DNA of 64,000 nucleotides. Source: GCA-2718815 sp963578105 (GTDB lineage: Bacteria; Planctomycetota; Planctomycetia; Pirellulales; Pirellulaceae). Position 1 is the stretch's first letter; the number at the start of each line of letters is the position of its first letter. The position numbers and the translations under genes were made by a program. Shown in pieces: positions 35,499 to 45,041 of this stretch. The notes under the pieces were generated by a model that saw only the letters and a program-made list of their open reading frames with translations, did not search any database and was not told the origin of the DNA. The stretch lies in NCBI GenBank assembly GCA_963578105.1, contig CAUZBP010000017.1:1-64000 (forward strand), given 5' to 3'.

Positions 35499-35510
35499 GA
35501 TTTCGGGTTC

Positions 35511-36302
35511 CTATTTGAGTACAACCCGGCGAATAACGCGTTCGAAAATGCCTGGGGCAAAGCGTTTCAAATAAACCGCCATGCGCTCCTTACCGGCAAT
35601 GTTCACCTCGCTTTTACCTCGCAATACGGATCCTATGATCCGTTGTGCACTGATGTCTGGTTGCATTCCGTCGCCAATATTTTCGTCCAGTTTCCCAAAA
35701 GGGGTTCCGTCCGGAGTCAGGGCGTTGATGGACGCGTTAGTACGCGTGAAACCGGGGCACACGATCGTGACGAGCACTCCTGACCCGTAAATTTCCGCAC
35801 GCAGACTATCAAAAAACCCGTGCAACGCGTGCTTAGAAGCTGCGTATCCAGAACGTGTCGCCGCACCGCATTTCCCTAATAAACTGCTATAAACAACGAT
35901 ATGTCCGGCGCCGCGCTGAACCATCTTAGGTAGCACCGTTTTGGTCAGGGCCACGGTTCCAAAAAAATTCAACTCCATGATTCGACGGTCCACTTCCATG
36001 ATCGTGTCCATCGCCATACCGCGCTGGGTGATTCCCGCCATGTTCATGAGGAAATCGACCCGTGAGTAACGGTCGTACACCTGCTGGGCAGCGAGGGGCA
36101 GTGAGTCTTCGTGGGTTACATCGAACGGCAGAACAAGATGCGCATCGGGTCGGTCACAGGCTTGTTGCACGTCTTGCAACACTTCCCGCCGGCGTGCGGA
36201 CAGTACAACACAAACGCCCCGCTGAGAGAGCGCCAAAGCCAGTTCCCGTCCGATTCCAGATGAGGCTCCTGTGATCCAGGCAACTTTGCCTTTAAGCGAC
36301 AT
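35511..36302 (-). CDS. Short-chain dehydrogenase/reductase (SDR), second of pair
   Basis: 263 residues from ATG 36302 (MSLKGKVAWITGASSGIG), with AAGGAA about 9 bases upstream; the open frame back to 36431 overlaps the preceding gene and is not needed. Classical SDR: TGASSGIG cofactor motif, NMAGI, catalytic Ser in YSSLLGK and the Y-x-x-x-K in YAASKHALHGF, then VCPGFTRT. The C-terminus is basic and amphipathic (YLKRFAPGIFERVIRRVVLK), as in DHRS7-like proteins. Overlaps the 3' end of the frameshifted SDR by 11 bases and precedes the desaturase by 12, forming one operon. Substrate unknown. Confidence 0.88.
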   Translation of the reverse strand: MSLKGKVAWITGASSGIGRELALALSQRGVCVVLSARRREVLQDVQQACDRPDAHLVLPFDVTHEDSLPLAAQQVYDRYSRVDFLMNMAGITQRGMAMDTIMEVDRRIMELNFFGTVALTKTVLPKMVQRGAGHIVVYSSLLGKCGAATRSGYAASKHALHGFFDSLRAEIYGSGVLVTIVCPGFTRTNASINALTPDGTPFGKLDENIGDGMQPDISAQRIIGSVLRGKSEVNIAGKERMAVYLKRFAPGIFERVIRRVVLK

Positions 36303-37150
36303 GGCGGATTTCCTTCGGCTCCCGCGATCGTTTCTCAATGCGAAATTTCCGAAACATCCGGCGCCGACGACGGAGCAAACTGGTCGCGACGGGTGGAAAG
36401 AAGCGATAACACCACCATTCGAAAGCCGCATAAGGATGCACAGTGATTACTGACCAGTTACGCCTGACCCCTTTTAAGATTCTGCGCACACAACGTTCGA
36501 TCGACATTGCCGGCACAGGAACCGCCGCCAAGAACCCCTCGTGATCAAGGTTCTTATACACCGTGGTTTTGTAGACCGGCGTTGCGATATTGAAAGGACA
36601 CACAACGTTGACTCGAACTACCCAGGTCTTCGGCCTCAACACGTAGCGAGTTCGAAAGACCCACCACGGCATGCTTGGAAGTGGCATAGGGTATCATGCC
36701 GGGTCGCAGAACTAGACCAGAAGCGGAAGAAATATTGACGATCTGTCCAAACCCCTGACGCACCATCACGGGAAAGCAAGCATGAACACCGTGAATGACC
36801 CCCCACAGATTCACATCGATAACCTTCTTCCAGTCCGAGAGTTCCACGTCACGCAAATCTCCGGCCAACCCGACTCCCGCATTATTCACCAGCAGGTCCA
36901 GCCGTCCATATTTGGCAAGTGTAAGCCCCACGGCGTCTTGTGCGTCTTGAGAAGATCGAACGTCGAGCCCGCAGCCCAGGGCCCGATGACCCTGGGCATT
37001 CAATTGGTCGGCAAGTCGTACGGCCGAGTCTTGATCGACGTCTGTCACAACAACACATGCTTTTCGTTCGGCAAGGCTTTGGGCCAGCCCGCCACCGATC
37101 CCAGAAGCTGCTCCTGTAATGAGACAAACTTTGTCGTGATAGTAATCCAA
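36292..37150 (-). pseudogene. SDR gene broken by a one-base frameshift near 36619
   Basis: First gene of the operon. The N-terminal frame (TTG 37150, DYYHDKVCLITGAASGIG) runs through LLVNNAGVG, NISSASG and YATSKHAVVGLS to RVEAEDLG, then loses homology and ends at 36554. The C-terminal continuation VRVNVVCPFNIATPVYKT is in another frame from about 36618 down to 36292 and is typical of SDR C-termini. Removing one base (for example T36619 on the plus strand) joins them. A real mutation or a sequencing error; with an error corrected it would be a normal 285-residue SDR. The 3' end overlaps the next SDR start. Confidence 0.82.
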
Positions 37151-37675
37151 TGCTCACCACCCCTGTTCGACGCACCCCGATGAACGGCCTTGTTACCCCG
37201 AAAAATTCGTCGCGATGTCGGCTGCTTGCGCAGATTTCCTGATAGGAACGCCTGCCTGTTTACGCAGGCACACACTGGTTGATATCGCGCCGAAAGTCTT
37301 TTCCTATCTATCGAAACCTCGTAGTTTCACAAACTTTCGCCAGAAGTGTTCGGCTGGAGACCGGCCCACTAATTCCCCGAGTGTTTGGAATGTGCCAGCT
37401 ACTCTGGCACTGACGCGACAGCGGACTCCACGAGGACCAAACAAAATTTAAAAGTCGAGGACCCTTAGAACTGCACTTGACCGCTGCGCTCGTCATGGCT
37501 ATTTATCTCGCTCCTTTCTTTTTACTTTTGTGTTTCGATCGAGTTCCCGCGCTATTCAAGCGCTTGGCAATTCGGGTCAAATAGACTTTTCCTGGTTTGC
37601 TTTGTTCACTCCAAAGTTTCAGGTGTCGACGCACCACAGATCGCATACACCCCCTCACATCTCAAGCGACTGGCT
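37151..37675. other. Divergent intergenic region, SDR operon / secretin
   Basis: 525 bases between a minus-strand operon and the plus-strand secretin gene; expected to hold promoters for both. TTGGCA at about 37564-37569 is a possible -35 on the plus strand, but no good -10 follows. Nothing else recognised. Confidence 0.35.
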
Positions 37676-40600
37676 ATGATTTGCAATCAAACAATCCAAC
37701 TAAGAGTCACCCTACGTTGGCTGACCTTTTGTACAATTCTGTTCCCATTTACGGCTAATCGTTTAGTCTGGGCGGAATTGCCAAGCAGCTCATTTTCACT
37801 GATGGTGTCTCGTACGGTGATTGGGCAGTCGCCTACCAGAGAGATCAAAAGGGCCAACGACATTCTCCATAATGCAAGAGTTGCGTTAGAACGTGGAGAT
37901 TTTGAACAGGCCACCTCCTTGATTGAGCAAGCCGAGGCACTGGGGATCCAACGCGACGCTTCTTTTTCTGCGCATCCCAACTCCCCGCAGAAGCTACGAC
38001 AGGAACTCAAGGCAATGCGCGGCAACGTTTTTCCGACACGGCGTGGAAAATCAAAACGGCTACTCCCTTCCCTCTTCGGGAGAAGAAACGATCCTGGCTC
38101 GACGGAAATACCCCAAGACCCTTTCCGGGTTCATCCCAACGAAGAAGAACAGCTTGCGAATCTGCTGGACAACAGCAAAATTCGCGCGCAAGAATATCTC
38201 TCCAACGGACAACTTGCCCTGTCGCAGCGCAACTACAACGGTGCTGTATCGTGGTACAGAAAGGCAGCAGCACTCAATGTCCAGTTTGAACCCGAAGAGT
38301 ATTCTCCCGAGCAATTGCTCGAAGACTTACGTCTGACGGGCATCGTGAACCTCAACGGATTCGATAGATACTCGCAACCTGTCGACACCAGTACACCTCA
38401 ACTGAACCCGTTTACTCAATCAGGAAACTCGCCAGCCGGTGAGCTTTCCTTGAACTCCAATGCGATCGCAGCATCTCCGAATCTATTCGGCCAGGGAGCG
38501 AACGGGCTTGTCAATCCTTTCGTTGACAACACACAGCCTTTCGTTGACAACACACAGCCTTTCGTTGACAACACACAGCCTTTCGTTGACAACACACAGC
38601 CTTTCGTTGACAACACACAGGTCACGCCCCCTACCGATGCGTTAAATTTCGACACCGGCTATCAGCCATTCCCGACCGAAGCGGGGGTGGCCTCCCTGAC
38701 AGAACCTCCTTTACCACAGACGCCGAAATCGACGTTAGACCCCAACTTCGCCGCGTTGGCAGGACCCCAATCTACGGATTACAGCCGCTCCCCCGCCGAA
38801 GGAACGATCGGCAGCACCAATAGAGCCGGTTCGGGTCCCAGACCGGAGCAGGCCTTCGCAAATCATACGGCAACAGGGGCACAAAATAATCCTGGCGTGT
38901 CGCCGGTCCAAGCACCCAGGCGAGGCGGTCTTCTGGCTTCCGCCGCAGCCCAACTTGCTGAGGGACCACAAAATGAAACCGGTGAACAGCCCGGAAACGG
39001 TATCGCTGCGGCAATCTATAACCCTGCCAGTGACAGCTCTCAAAATCGTTTGGCAAACACGGTCCCCGGACGGGAAACACCTGTCACCAGTCCCTTTCTC
39101 GGTCCCCAGAAATCGGCGCGAGCCGGGGATTCAGCAACCAACAACGCAGACACGGCACGCGGTCACTTTACCAAGGCTCTGGAAGAGAATTCAAAACCGG
39201 GTCCCAACGAGCGCCAGCAGCTTCAAGACCGGGTGCAACTGTTCAACGCTCAACAGAATCCCGTACCTCCGCCTCGGAATCAACCTTCGGCAGTTGACAC
39301 CGTTGAAGCACAACAGGCCCTGCTGTGGCGACAATGGGTCAGTGACGTGACGCACCTCCAACGAGAGGCTGAAAAACTTGAGCAAACAGATCCGTTTGAG
39401 GCGTTGAAGAGTCTCAACGAACTCAAACAGCGTATCAAAGCTTCGGCCCTGTCGAAAAAGTCTCGCAACAGACTGGCTGTCCGCGTCGATGCGACCTTAA
39501 GACGTCTGGAAACTTTTATTGACCAGAACAGGGCGGACCTTGAACTGGACCAAGAAAACCAAGCTGTACTCGACGACATCCGGCGGGGTAGAGAACTCGA
39601 ACTGGAAACTCAAAGAAAGCTGGCTGAGTTGGTCGACCAGTTCAATGAATTACTCGACCAACGACGCTATGCAGAAGCCCGTCTCGTTGCCCGACAAGCA
39701 CGTGAGCTTGCCCCTGAAAACGAGCTGACCACGGTTTTGGTTTGGAAAAGTGACTTCATCCAACGCAATGCGCGAAACGTGAGTTTTTCTGACCTGAAAA
39801 ATGACGGTTTCCTCGGAACCATGGAAAGCACCACCGAGTCCTCGCTCGGCTTTGACGACCGTGATCCCCTCAAATTTCCCAACCAGAGGGACTGGGAAAA
39901 TCTCTCCAGAAGGCGCCTCAAGGGAGTCGGGGATCCACAGTCGCACCTCTCGGAATCCGAACGGGAAATTTATCGGCAGCTGAAGGCACCTGTGGAGGTG
40001 CATTTCAATAATCGGCCTCTGAAAGACGTGATGGATACGTTGTCCAACCTGACCAGCGTCAACATCTTTTTGGATCCCTTGGGAATGATGGCCGAAGGGG
40101 TAACGAGTGACGAACCGGTTACACTCAATCTTTCCGGCAAGCCAATTTCCCTGAAAAGCGCGCTGACGCTCATCCTGGAACCATTGCGATTGAGCTACGT
40201 GATTCGCAACGAAGTACTCAAAATCACCAGTGAACAGATGAAAGACTCGGAAGTCTACCCCCATGTTTATAACGTGGCCGACCTGGTGACTCCGATACCC
40301 AATTTTGTCCCGAGCCACAACTTGGGCATGCCTGCTGCAATGGCCGCAGCCCATGACGCTCTCGGCTATGGCAAGATTGGAGGAAAGTCCTACAGTGGAC
40401 CCTTGATATTAGCTTCCCAAGAAGGAGGTCAGCAGGGTGCCGCAACCAGCCCATCCGTGTTGAGCCAGATGTTGGGGGGCGGTGTTCCCATGGCAGGTCG
40501 AAGCCGGGGTTCCCGACAATCGATTGTTCCAGGGCCTGGTGGACTGGGAGGAGCGGCATCGGCAGATTTCGATTCACTGATTGAATTGATCACCACGACC

Positions 40601-41782
40601 ATCAAGCCCGACACTTGGGAGGAAGTAGGTGGCAGCGGTGCCATCCAGGAGTTTGAGGGTACCTTGAGTTTGGTCGTGACCCAAACTCAGGATGTGCATG
40701 AAGAGATTGCCGACCTGTTGGAACAGTTGCGGCGCCTGCAAGATTTGCAAGTGACCATCGAGGTGCGGTACATCGTGCTCTCCGATAATTTCTTCGAGAA
40801 AATGGGGGTCGATTTTAACTTCGATATCGACGACAACACGGGACTCGGCTATAACGACATGACGGTTCGAAACGACGACGGTGGTGGAGGTGGAGGCGGA
40901 GACGAGGGGCCCGCCAGAGGGTGGATCAATGAATCAATCTCAAGGCCTGACGTCGGCCCCAGCACAACAATCGGTCTGAACGCCGGTGGTCCCACAGCGG
41001 ATCTCGATCTCCAATTCCGCCAGGGTAGTTTTGCAGCTTCAGCTCCGGTCTTTGGCGGGTTTGATCCGGAATCCGCGGCTAACTTCGGTTTTGCCATCCT
41101 TAGCGATATCGAAGCGTTCTTTCTGATTCAAGCGACACAGGGAGACAGCCGCAGCAATATTATGCAATCTCCCAAAGTGACACTGTTCAATGGCCAGCAG
41201 GCTTCGATCAGTGATCAGTCTCAAAGGCCCTTTGTGACAAGTGTGATTCCGGTGGTTGGTGATTTCGCGGCAGCACAACAGCCAGTGATCACCGTTCTGA
41301 GCGAGGGAACTTCGTTGAGTGTTCAGGCGGTCATTTCACCGGATCGTCGTTTTGTGCGTCTCACGTTAGTACCCTTCTTCAGCAAAATCGGACACGTTTC
41401 AACGTTCACGTTCACCGGCAGTTCCTCGTCCAGTTCTGGTAGTGCTGCGGTTGACCCCAGTGACGAGAGGAACAACGTGCAAAACGAAGTCGAAACCTTT
41501 AGCTCCGGCACGACCGTTCAGTTGCCCGAGTTTAAGTTCGTCACAGTCAATACAACGGTCAGTGTGCCTGACGGAGGCACCATCCTCTTAGGCGGTATCA
41601 AGCGTCTTTCAGAAGGACGCGTTGAACGTGGCGTACCAATGTTGTCCAAGCTTCCCTACGTGAATCGGCTATTCACGAACGTAGGAATCGGACGTGAAGC
41701 GGAGAGTCTGATGCTGATGGTCACCCCGCGGATCATCATCAAAGAGGAAGAAGAAGAGATGCTGATGGGTGCCACGCCCTGA
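37676..41782 (+). CDS. Orphan secretin (type II/III secretion GspD-like) with long N-terminal extension
   Basis: 1368 residues, outer-membrane secretin ring protein. A signal peptide spans residues 10-36. Residues about 55-210 include two helical repeat-like segments (ARVALERGDFEQATSLIEQA, NGQLALSQRNYNGAVSWYRKA). Five perfect PFVDNTQ repeats lie at residues 281-315. A low-complexity linker and a coiled-coil-like segment (about 545-670) follow. Then an STN/N0-like domain (VEVHFNNRPLKDVMDTLSNL), an N1-type segment, a Gly-rich tract, and the C-terminal secretin domain (VPDGGTILLGGIKR, ERGVPMLSKLPYVNRLF, LMLMVTPRII). Other secretion genes are absent nearby, so the partner ATPase and pseudopilins must be elsewhere. 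Confidence 0.9.
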   Translation: MICNQTIQLRVTLRWLTFCTILFPFTANRLVWAELPSSSFSLMVSRTVIGQSPTREIKRANDILHNARVALERGDFEQATSLIEQAEALGIQRDASFSAHPNSPQKLRQELKAMRGNVFPTRRGKSKRLLPSLFGRRNDPGSTEIPQDPFRVHPNEEEQLANLLDNSKIRAQEYLSNGQLALSQRNYNGAVSWYRKAAALNVQFEPEEYSPEQLLEDLRLTGIVNLNGFDRYSQPVDTSTPQLNPFTQSGNSPAGELSLNSNAIAASPNLFGQGANGLVNPFVDNTQPFVDNTQPFVDNTQPFVDNTQPFVDNTQVTPPTDALNFDTGYQPFPTEAGVASLTEPPLPQTPKSTLDPNFAALAGPQSTDYSRSPAEGTIGSTNRAGSGPRPEQAFANHTATGAQNNPGVSPVQAPRRGGLLASAAAQLAEGPQNETGEQPGNGIAAAIYNPASDSSQNRLANTVPGRETPVTSPFLGPQKSARAGDSATNNADTARGHFTKALEENSKPGPNERQQLQDRVQLFNAQQNPVPPPRNQPSAVDTVEAQQALLWRQWVSDVTHLQREAEKLEQTDPFEALKSLNELKQRIKASALSKKSRNRLAVRVDATLRRLETFIDQNRADLELDQENQAVLDDIRRGRELELETQRKLAELVDQFNELLDQRRYAEARLVARQARELAPENELTTVLVWKSDFIQRNARNVSFSDLKNDGFLGTMESTTESSLGFDDRDPLKFPNQRDWENLSRRRLKGVGDPQSHLSESEREIYRQLKAPVEVHFNNRPLKDVMDTLSNLTSVNIFLDPLGMMAEGVTSDEPVTLNLSGKPISLKSALTLILEPLRLSYVIRNEVLKITSEQMKDSEVYPHVYNVADLVTPIPNFVPSHNLGMPAAMAAAHDALGYGKIGGKSYSGPLILASQEGGQQGAATSPSVLSQMLGGGVPMAGRSRGSRQSIVPGPGGLGGAASADFDSLIELITTTIKPDTWEEVGGSGAIQEFEGTLSLVVTQTQDVHEEIADLLEQLRRLQDLQVTIEVRYIVLSDNFFEKMGVDFNFDIDDNTGLGYNDMTVRNDDGGGGGGGDEGPARGWINESISRPDVGPSTTIGLNAGGPTADLDLQFRQGSFAASAPVFGGFDPESAANFGFAILSDIEAFFLIQATQGDSRSNIMQSPKVTLFNGQQASISDQSQRPFVTSVIPVVGDFAAAQQPVITVLSEGTSLSVQAVISPDRRFVRLTLVPFFSKIGHVSTFTFTGSSSSSSGSAAVDPSDERNNVQNEVETFSSGTTVQLPEFKFVTVNTTVSVPDGGTILLGGIKRLSEGRVERGVPMLSKLPYVNRLFTNVGIGREAESLMLMVTPRIIIKEEEEEMLMGATP
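38516..38620 (+). repeat. Five perfect 21-bp tandem repeats encoding PFVDNTQ
   Basis: Unit CCTTTCGTTGACAACACACAG repeated five times with no mismatch, in frame inside the secretin gene. Exact identity at synonymous positions implies recent expansion by slippage or unequal recombination. Confidence 0.97.
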
Positions 41783-41784
41783 CG

Positions 41785-42174
41785 ATGGCGAAACACTCCC
41801 TTCTGATTGCCGGCATACTAGGAGCCTTGGGTGTTTTTCTGGGGGCTTTCGGGGCACATGCGCTCCCCAATGTTCTCGGAACCATGGGAGTCGAACCAGT
41901 AGAGATCGAAGACCGCTGTGAAGTTTTTGAAACCGCAGTGAAATATCATCTCTACCACGCGCTGGCCCTGGTGGGGGTTGGCCTGGTTGCCCAACAGCGT
42001 ACCGGAAAAGCGGTCAATATCTCAGCAATCGCCTTCCTCCTGGGAATTGTTTTCTTCTCGGGCTGTTTGTATCTGCTGGTATTCACCGGAATCAAGCTGT
42101 TGGGTGCCGTCGTTCCTCTAGGAGGCAGTTCATTCATTGTGGGTTGGACTGCTCTGGCATTTGCCGGTCGGTGA
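41785..42174 (+). CDS. DUF423 family inner-membrane protein
   Basis: 129 residues with four hydrophobic segments. Matches DUF423 (YgdD-like): start LLIAGILGALGVFLGAFGAHAL, then FETAVKYHLYHALALVGVGL, FFSGCLYLLVFTGI and the closing GSSFIVGWTALAFAG. Begins 2 bases after the secretin stop, so probably co-transcribed. Function of the family is unknown; no metabolic role can be read. Confidence 0.9.
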   Translation: MAKHSLLIAGILGALGVFLGAFGAHALPNVLGTMGVEPVEIEDRCEVFETAVKYHLYHALALVGVGLVAQQRTGKAVNISAIAFLLGIVFFSGCLYLLVFTGIKLLGAVVPLGGSSFIVGWTALAFAGR

Positions 42175-42475
42175 AGACCAAAGTTAAAGGCCCCCGGTCC
42201 CGTTGACCCGGGTTGCCTCAGCATTGCACACCTTTTTTCTGCGTGTGGCGCACCTGGACGACAGCTTGGATTCCTTCGAATACTACTGAGACAGGGACAA
42301 CCAACTACTTCTTCCATCACTTCACCTCGCTTGCCGTCATGTGGGTTTCCACAAGCTTGGTGTTGTTCGTTACAGGTTGGCCATTCGTTGTGAAGACATG
42401 TAAAACCCCGGACCAGACAAAGAGTCACGCTCTACCTCGTGACACAATACCCTCGTCTTGTTACGCTGGCGGTCC
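42175..42475. other. Intergenic stretch, DUF423 to YpdA-like gene
   Basis: 301 bases without a supported gene. A GC-rich imperfect hairpin near 42190-42215 might be a weak terminator for the DUF423 transcript. Nothing else seen. Confidence 0.35.
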
Positions 42476-43528
42476 ATGAGCGAACTCCAGCAACACACGC
42501 CGATTGCGCTGATTGGTGCCGGTCCGATTGGTTTAGAAACCGCAATTCAAATGAACCGGTCCGGTTTGGAGTACTTGCACTTCGAAAAAGGCCAGGTGGC
42601 GGCAACCATCATGGCCTATCCGCCCGGTACAATTTATTTCAGTTCGCCGGAACGGATTGCCATTGCCGGGATCCCGATTCCGAACGTCAGCCAAACCAAG
42701 ACCACGAAAGAACAATACATCGCCTACCTGCGCTCAGTCGCCGAAGCTTTCGACCTGCAAATTCGCAACTACGAGCCTGTGGAGAACATCCGGCAAACCG
42801 ACACCGGCGGTTTCTTGCTACAGACAACGACAGCCTGCGGAACAAGAACACACACCTACACATCAGACAAAGTCATCCTCGCCATTGGTGACATGGCGTT
42901 TCCCCGGCGCTTAGAAATTCCGGGTGAGCAGCTTTCACACGTATCACACACATTCGCGGAACCACACACTTATTTCCGTAAGAAAGTCTTGATTGTGGGT
43001 GGCAAGAATTCGGCGGCAGAAGCAGCTCTGCGTTGTTTCCGAGCGGGTGCAGACGTGGCTCTGAGCTACCGCGGGGATCAGCTGAACGATCGTTCCATCA
43101 AGTACTGGATCTATCCCGAGTTACAGGGACTGATCAAACGAGGAAAGATTGAGTCGTATTTCAATTCGAAACCTGTTGCGATCACTCCTGACACTATCCA
43201 GTTACAAACAACTGGTCATGAAGCGGAAACATTCTCGGTCGAAGCGGACTTTGTTTTGCTCTTAACGGGATTTCAACCGGACCAGAAACTCTTTCGGCAG
43301 TTAGGGGTCAAGCTCGAGGGACCTGAGCGGGCACCGGTGTACAACGCAGATACCATGGAAACGAATGTGCCTGGAGTGTATGTCGCCGGAACTGCTTTGG
43401 CTGGCGAGCAGAAAAAGTATCGTCTCTTCATCGAGAATTGCCACATTCACGCACAACGTATTACTCACGCCCTGCTGGGCAAGGAACCCCCGCCGGCCGA
43501 CAACCCCTGGGATCTACCAGAAAATTGA
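42476..43528 (+). CDS. YpdA-like NAD(P)-binding flavoprotein (bacillithiol disulfide reductase family)
   Basis: 350 residues from ATG 42476. FAD-binding start IALIGAGPIGLETAIQM, the central NAD(P) motif VLIVGGKNSAAEAALRC and the C-terminal ETNVPGVYVAGTALAG, as in the YpdA family. YpdA in Firmicutes reduces bacillithiol disulfide; whether this organism makes bacillithiol cannot be judged from this window. There is no thioredoxin-reductase CxxC pair, consistent with the family. Stand-alone, with no clear operon partner. Confidence 0.82.
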   Translation: MSELQQHTPIALIGAGPIGLETAIQMNRSGLEYLHFEKGQVAATIMAYPPGTIYFSSPERIAIAGIPIPNVSQTKTTKEQYIAYLRSVAEAFDLQIRNYEPVENIRQTDTGGFLLQTTTACGTRTHTYTSDKVILAIGDMAFPRRLEIPGEQLSHVSHTFAEPHTYFRKKVLIVGGKNSAAEAALRCFRAGADVALSYRGDQLNDRSIKYWIYPELQGLIKRGKIESYFNSKPVAITPDTIQLQTTGHEAETFSVEADFVLLLTGFQPDQKLFRQLGVKLEGPERAPVYNADTMETNVPGVYVAGTALAGEQKKYRLFIENCHIHAQRITHALLGKEPPPADNPWDLPEN

Positions 43529-43704
43529 GCCCGATTTCCCGATCGTGACTTGTCAGCCCCCAGACACAGGGCAGCCACGCACTCCACTTTGCGGTAAATT
43601 AGCGGGGGGGGGTTACCTGTTTGTCTCGTCCCTTGCCGCGTGACCTACAGTTTCTCCATTTCGCTTTTCAGACCTGTGATTGAAGCCTTGCCGAAGGAAC
43701 TGCC

Positions 43705-44316
43705 ATGCAACACCGTGTCACCAACCTGACTGTGATGACATTTGTCTTTCTCTCGTTCTGCTGGCTGTCAAGTGACGGCAGGAGTGATGAGGGATTCGTC
43801 AGCCTTTTCAACGGCCAGGATCTTAGCGGTTGGAAGGCCAGCGAAAACGGCAACTTCTCGGTAGAAGACGGAGCGATCGTTGTCCGTGGCAATCGGGCTC
43901 ACCTGTTTACCATCAGTGAATATCAAAATTTCGACTTTACGTGCGAAATCCTGACGCAACCAGGTTCCAATTCGGGCATCTATTTCCACACGGCTTACGA
44001 GGAGACCTGGCCAAGCAGGGGTTATGAGGTCCAGGTCAACTGCACTCACAGCGATCCAGTTAAAAATGGCAGCCTGTGGGGTGTGGTCAAAAATTACAAT
44101 GCACGGGTGAAGGACAACGAGTGGTACGCGATGCAGATTACCGTTGAAGGCCAAAACATCGTAACACGCGTCAATGGTGAAACCGTCGTGGATTACACGG
44201 AACCGGCCGGAGTAACCGCCGCACGTCGCATCGGAAAGGGTTCGATCGCCCTGCAGGCGCATGATCCCAAAAGCGTCGTCAGGTACCGCAACATCCGGCT
44301 CAAGCAACTGAAATAA
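43705..44316 (+). CDS. Secreted DUF1080 (3-keto-disaccharide hydrolase-like) protein
   Basis: 203 residues. The signal peptide (VMTFVFLSFCWLSSDG, residues about 12-27) indicates export. A single DUF1080 concanavalin-like domain: FVSLFNGQDLSGW, FSVEDGAIVV, FDFTCEILTQPGSNSGIYF, GYEVQVN and the closing GSIALQAHDPKSVVRYRNIRLK. The family is greatly expanded in Planctomycetes and includes 3-keto-glycoside hydrolases. Predicted extracytoplasmic sugar-related role. Confidence 0.9.
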   Translation: MQHRVTNLTVMTFVFLSFCWLSSDGRSDEGFVSLFNGQDLSGWKASENGNFSVEDGAIVVRGNRAHLFTISEYQNFDFTCEILTQPGSNSGIYFHTAYEETWPSRGYEVQVNCTHSDPVKNGSLWGVVKNYNARVKDNEWYAMQITVEGQNIVTRVNGETVVDYTEPAGVTAARRIGKGSIALQAHDPKSVVRYRNIRLKQLK

Positions 44317-45041
44317 TCGGCGCAGGAACCCGTTCTTGAAAGGTGCCGAAATGGAAATTAATCTGGCAGCGCTTTCTGCCGCGGCGACCGCCGTCGTTCT
44401 AAAGTTGCTGGCACCCGTCCGGCAGTAACCCGGGGACCAGCTCCCTTGGGCAACAGGAACAGTAAACAACGGTTTTGTTCACGAGAGACACAGCGGAATT
44501 CAAAACCGGACAGAGCGGATCAGCAACGGACGCCGTCCAGATTTTTCTTTCCCATTTCAACGTTTTTCGACCTGGGCACTCACCGTCCCGAATCGCAGCA
44601 CAGGCCCACGTCAGGTGCGTTGGTGATTCACAAGTCGGGGCGAGACATAGAACCTGTTTGTCGATTCGCATCCGACGGAACGAGCAGCCGCTCAACCAAC
44701 CGGTTTGAGTCCGGATTCCATCAGCGTCTGGTAGTCTGGGCAGTGGCGGAAAACAATGTGGCTCCACCTGGAAAGGACCTGGCCGGTCCAACCCCCGGCT
44801 TACGTATTACGGTCCACCCAATTTTCGACGTCCGCCGATTGCATTGTCAGTAGAATGGCTTAGAATACGTGGCTCATCCCATGCTCAAGCATGGTGTTTG
44901 CCAGTTCGTCAAGTTGGCACGTGGCAGAATGCGACCTTCAACCGCGAAGTTGTTTCTCCATCCTTGAGAGACGACCAAGCGACGCTTAGTTTCACCGGGA
45001 AACACAATAGATTCACTGTATTTTAAGGAGCAAAGTGCGAC
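44317..45041. other. Long intergenic region upstream of glnII
   Basis: 725 bases with no gene I can support: frames on both strands (for example 44446-44853 plus, 44399-44791 minus) mirror each other and lack domains. A weak plus-strand promoter (TTGAGA at 44964, 17-base spacer, TAGTTT at 44987) may serve glnII, whose AAGGAG ribosome-binding site follows at about 45025. Confidence 0.4.

Noticed and set aside
38516..38620. Short direct repeats resembling a CRISPR array
   Set aside because: The repeats have no spacers, are 21 bp, in frame, and encode PFVDNTQ inside a secretin.
39650..40354. 234-codon minus-strand frame within the secretin gene
   Set aside because: Opposite the secretin domain, which is clearly coding; composition is that of a reverse-frame shadow.
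44446..44853. 135-codon frame upstream of glnII
   Set aside because: Both strands are open over much of it, with no domain; treated as intergenic.
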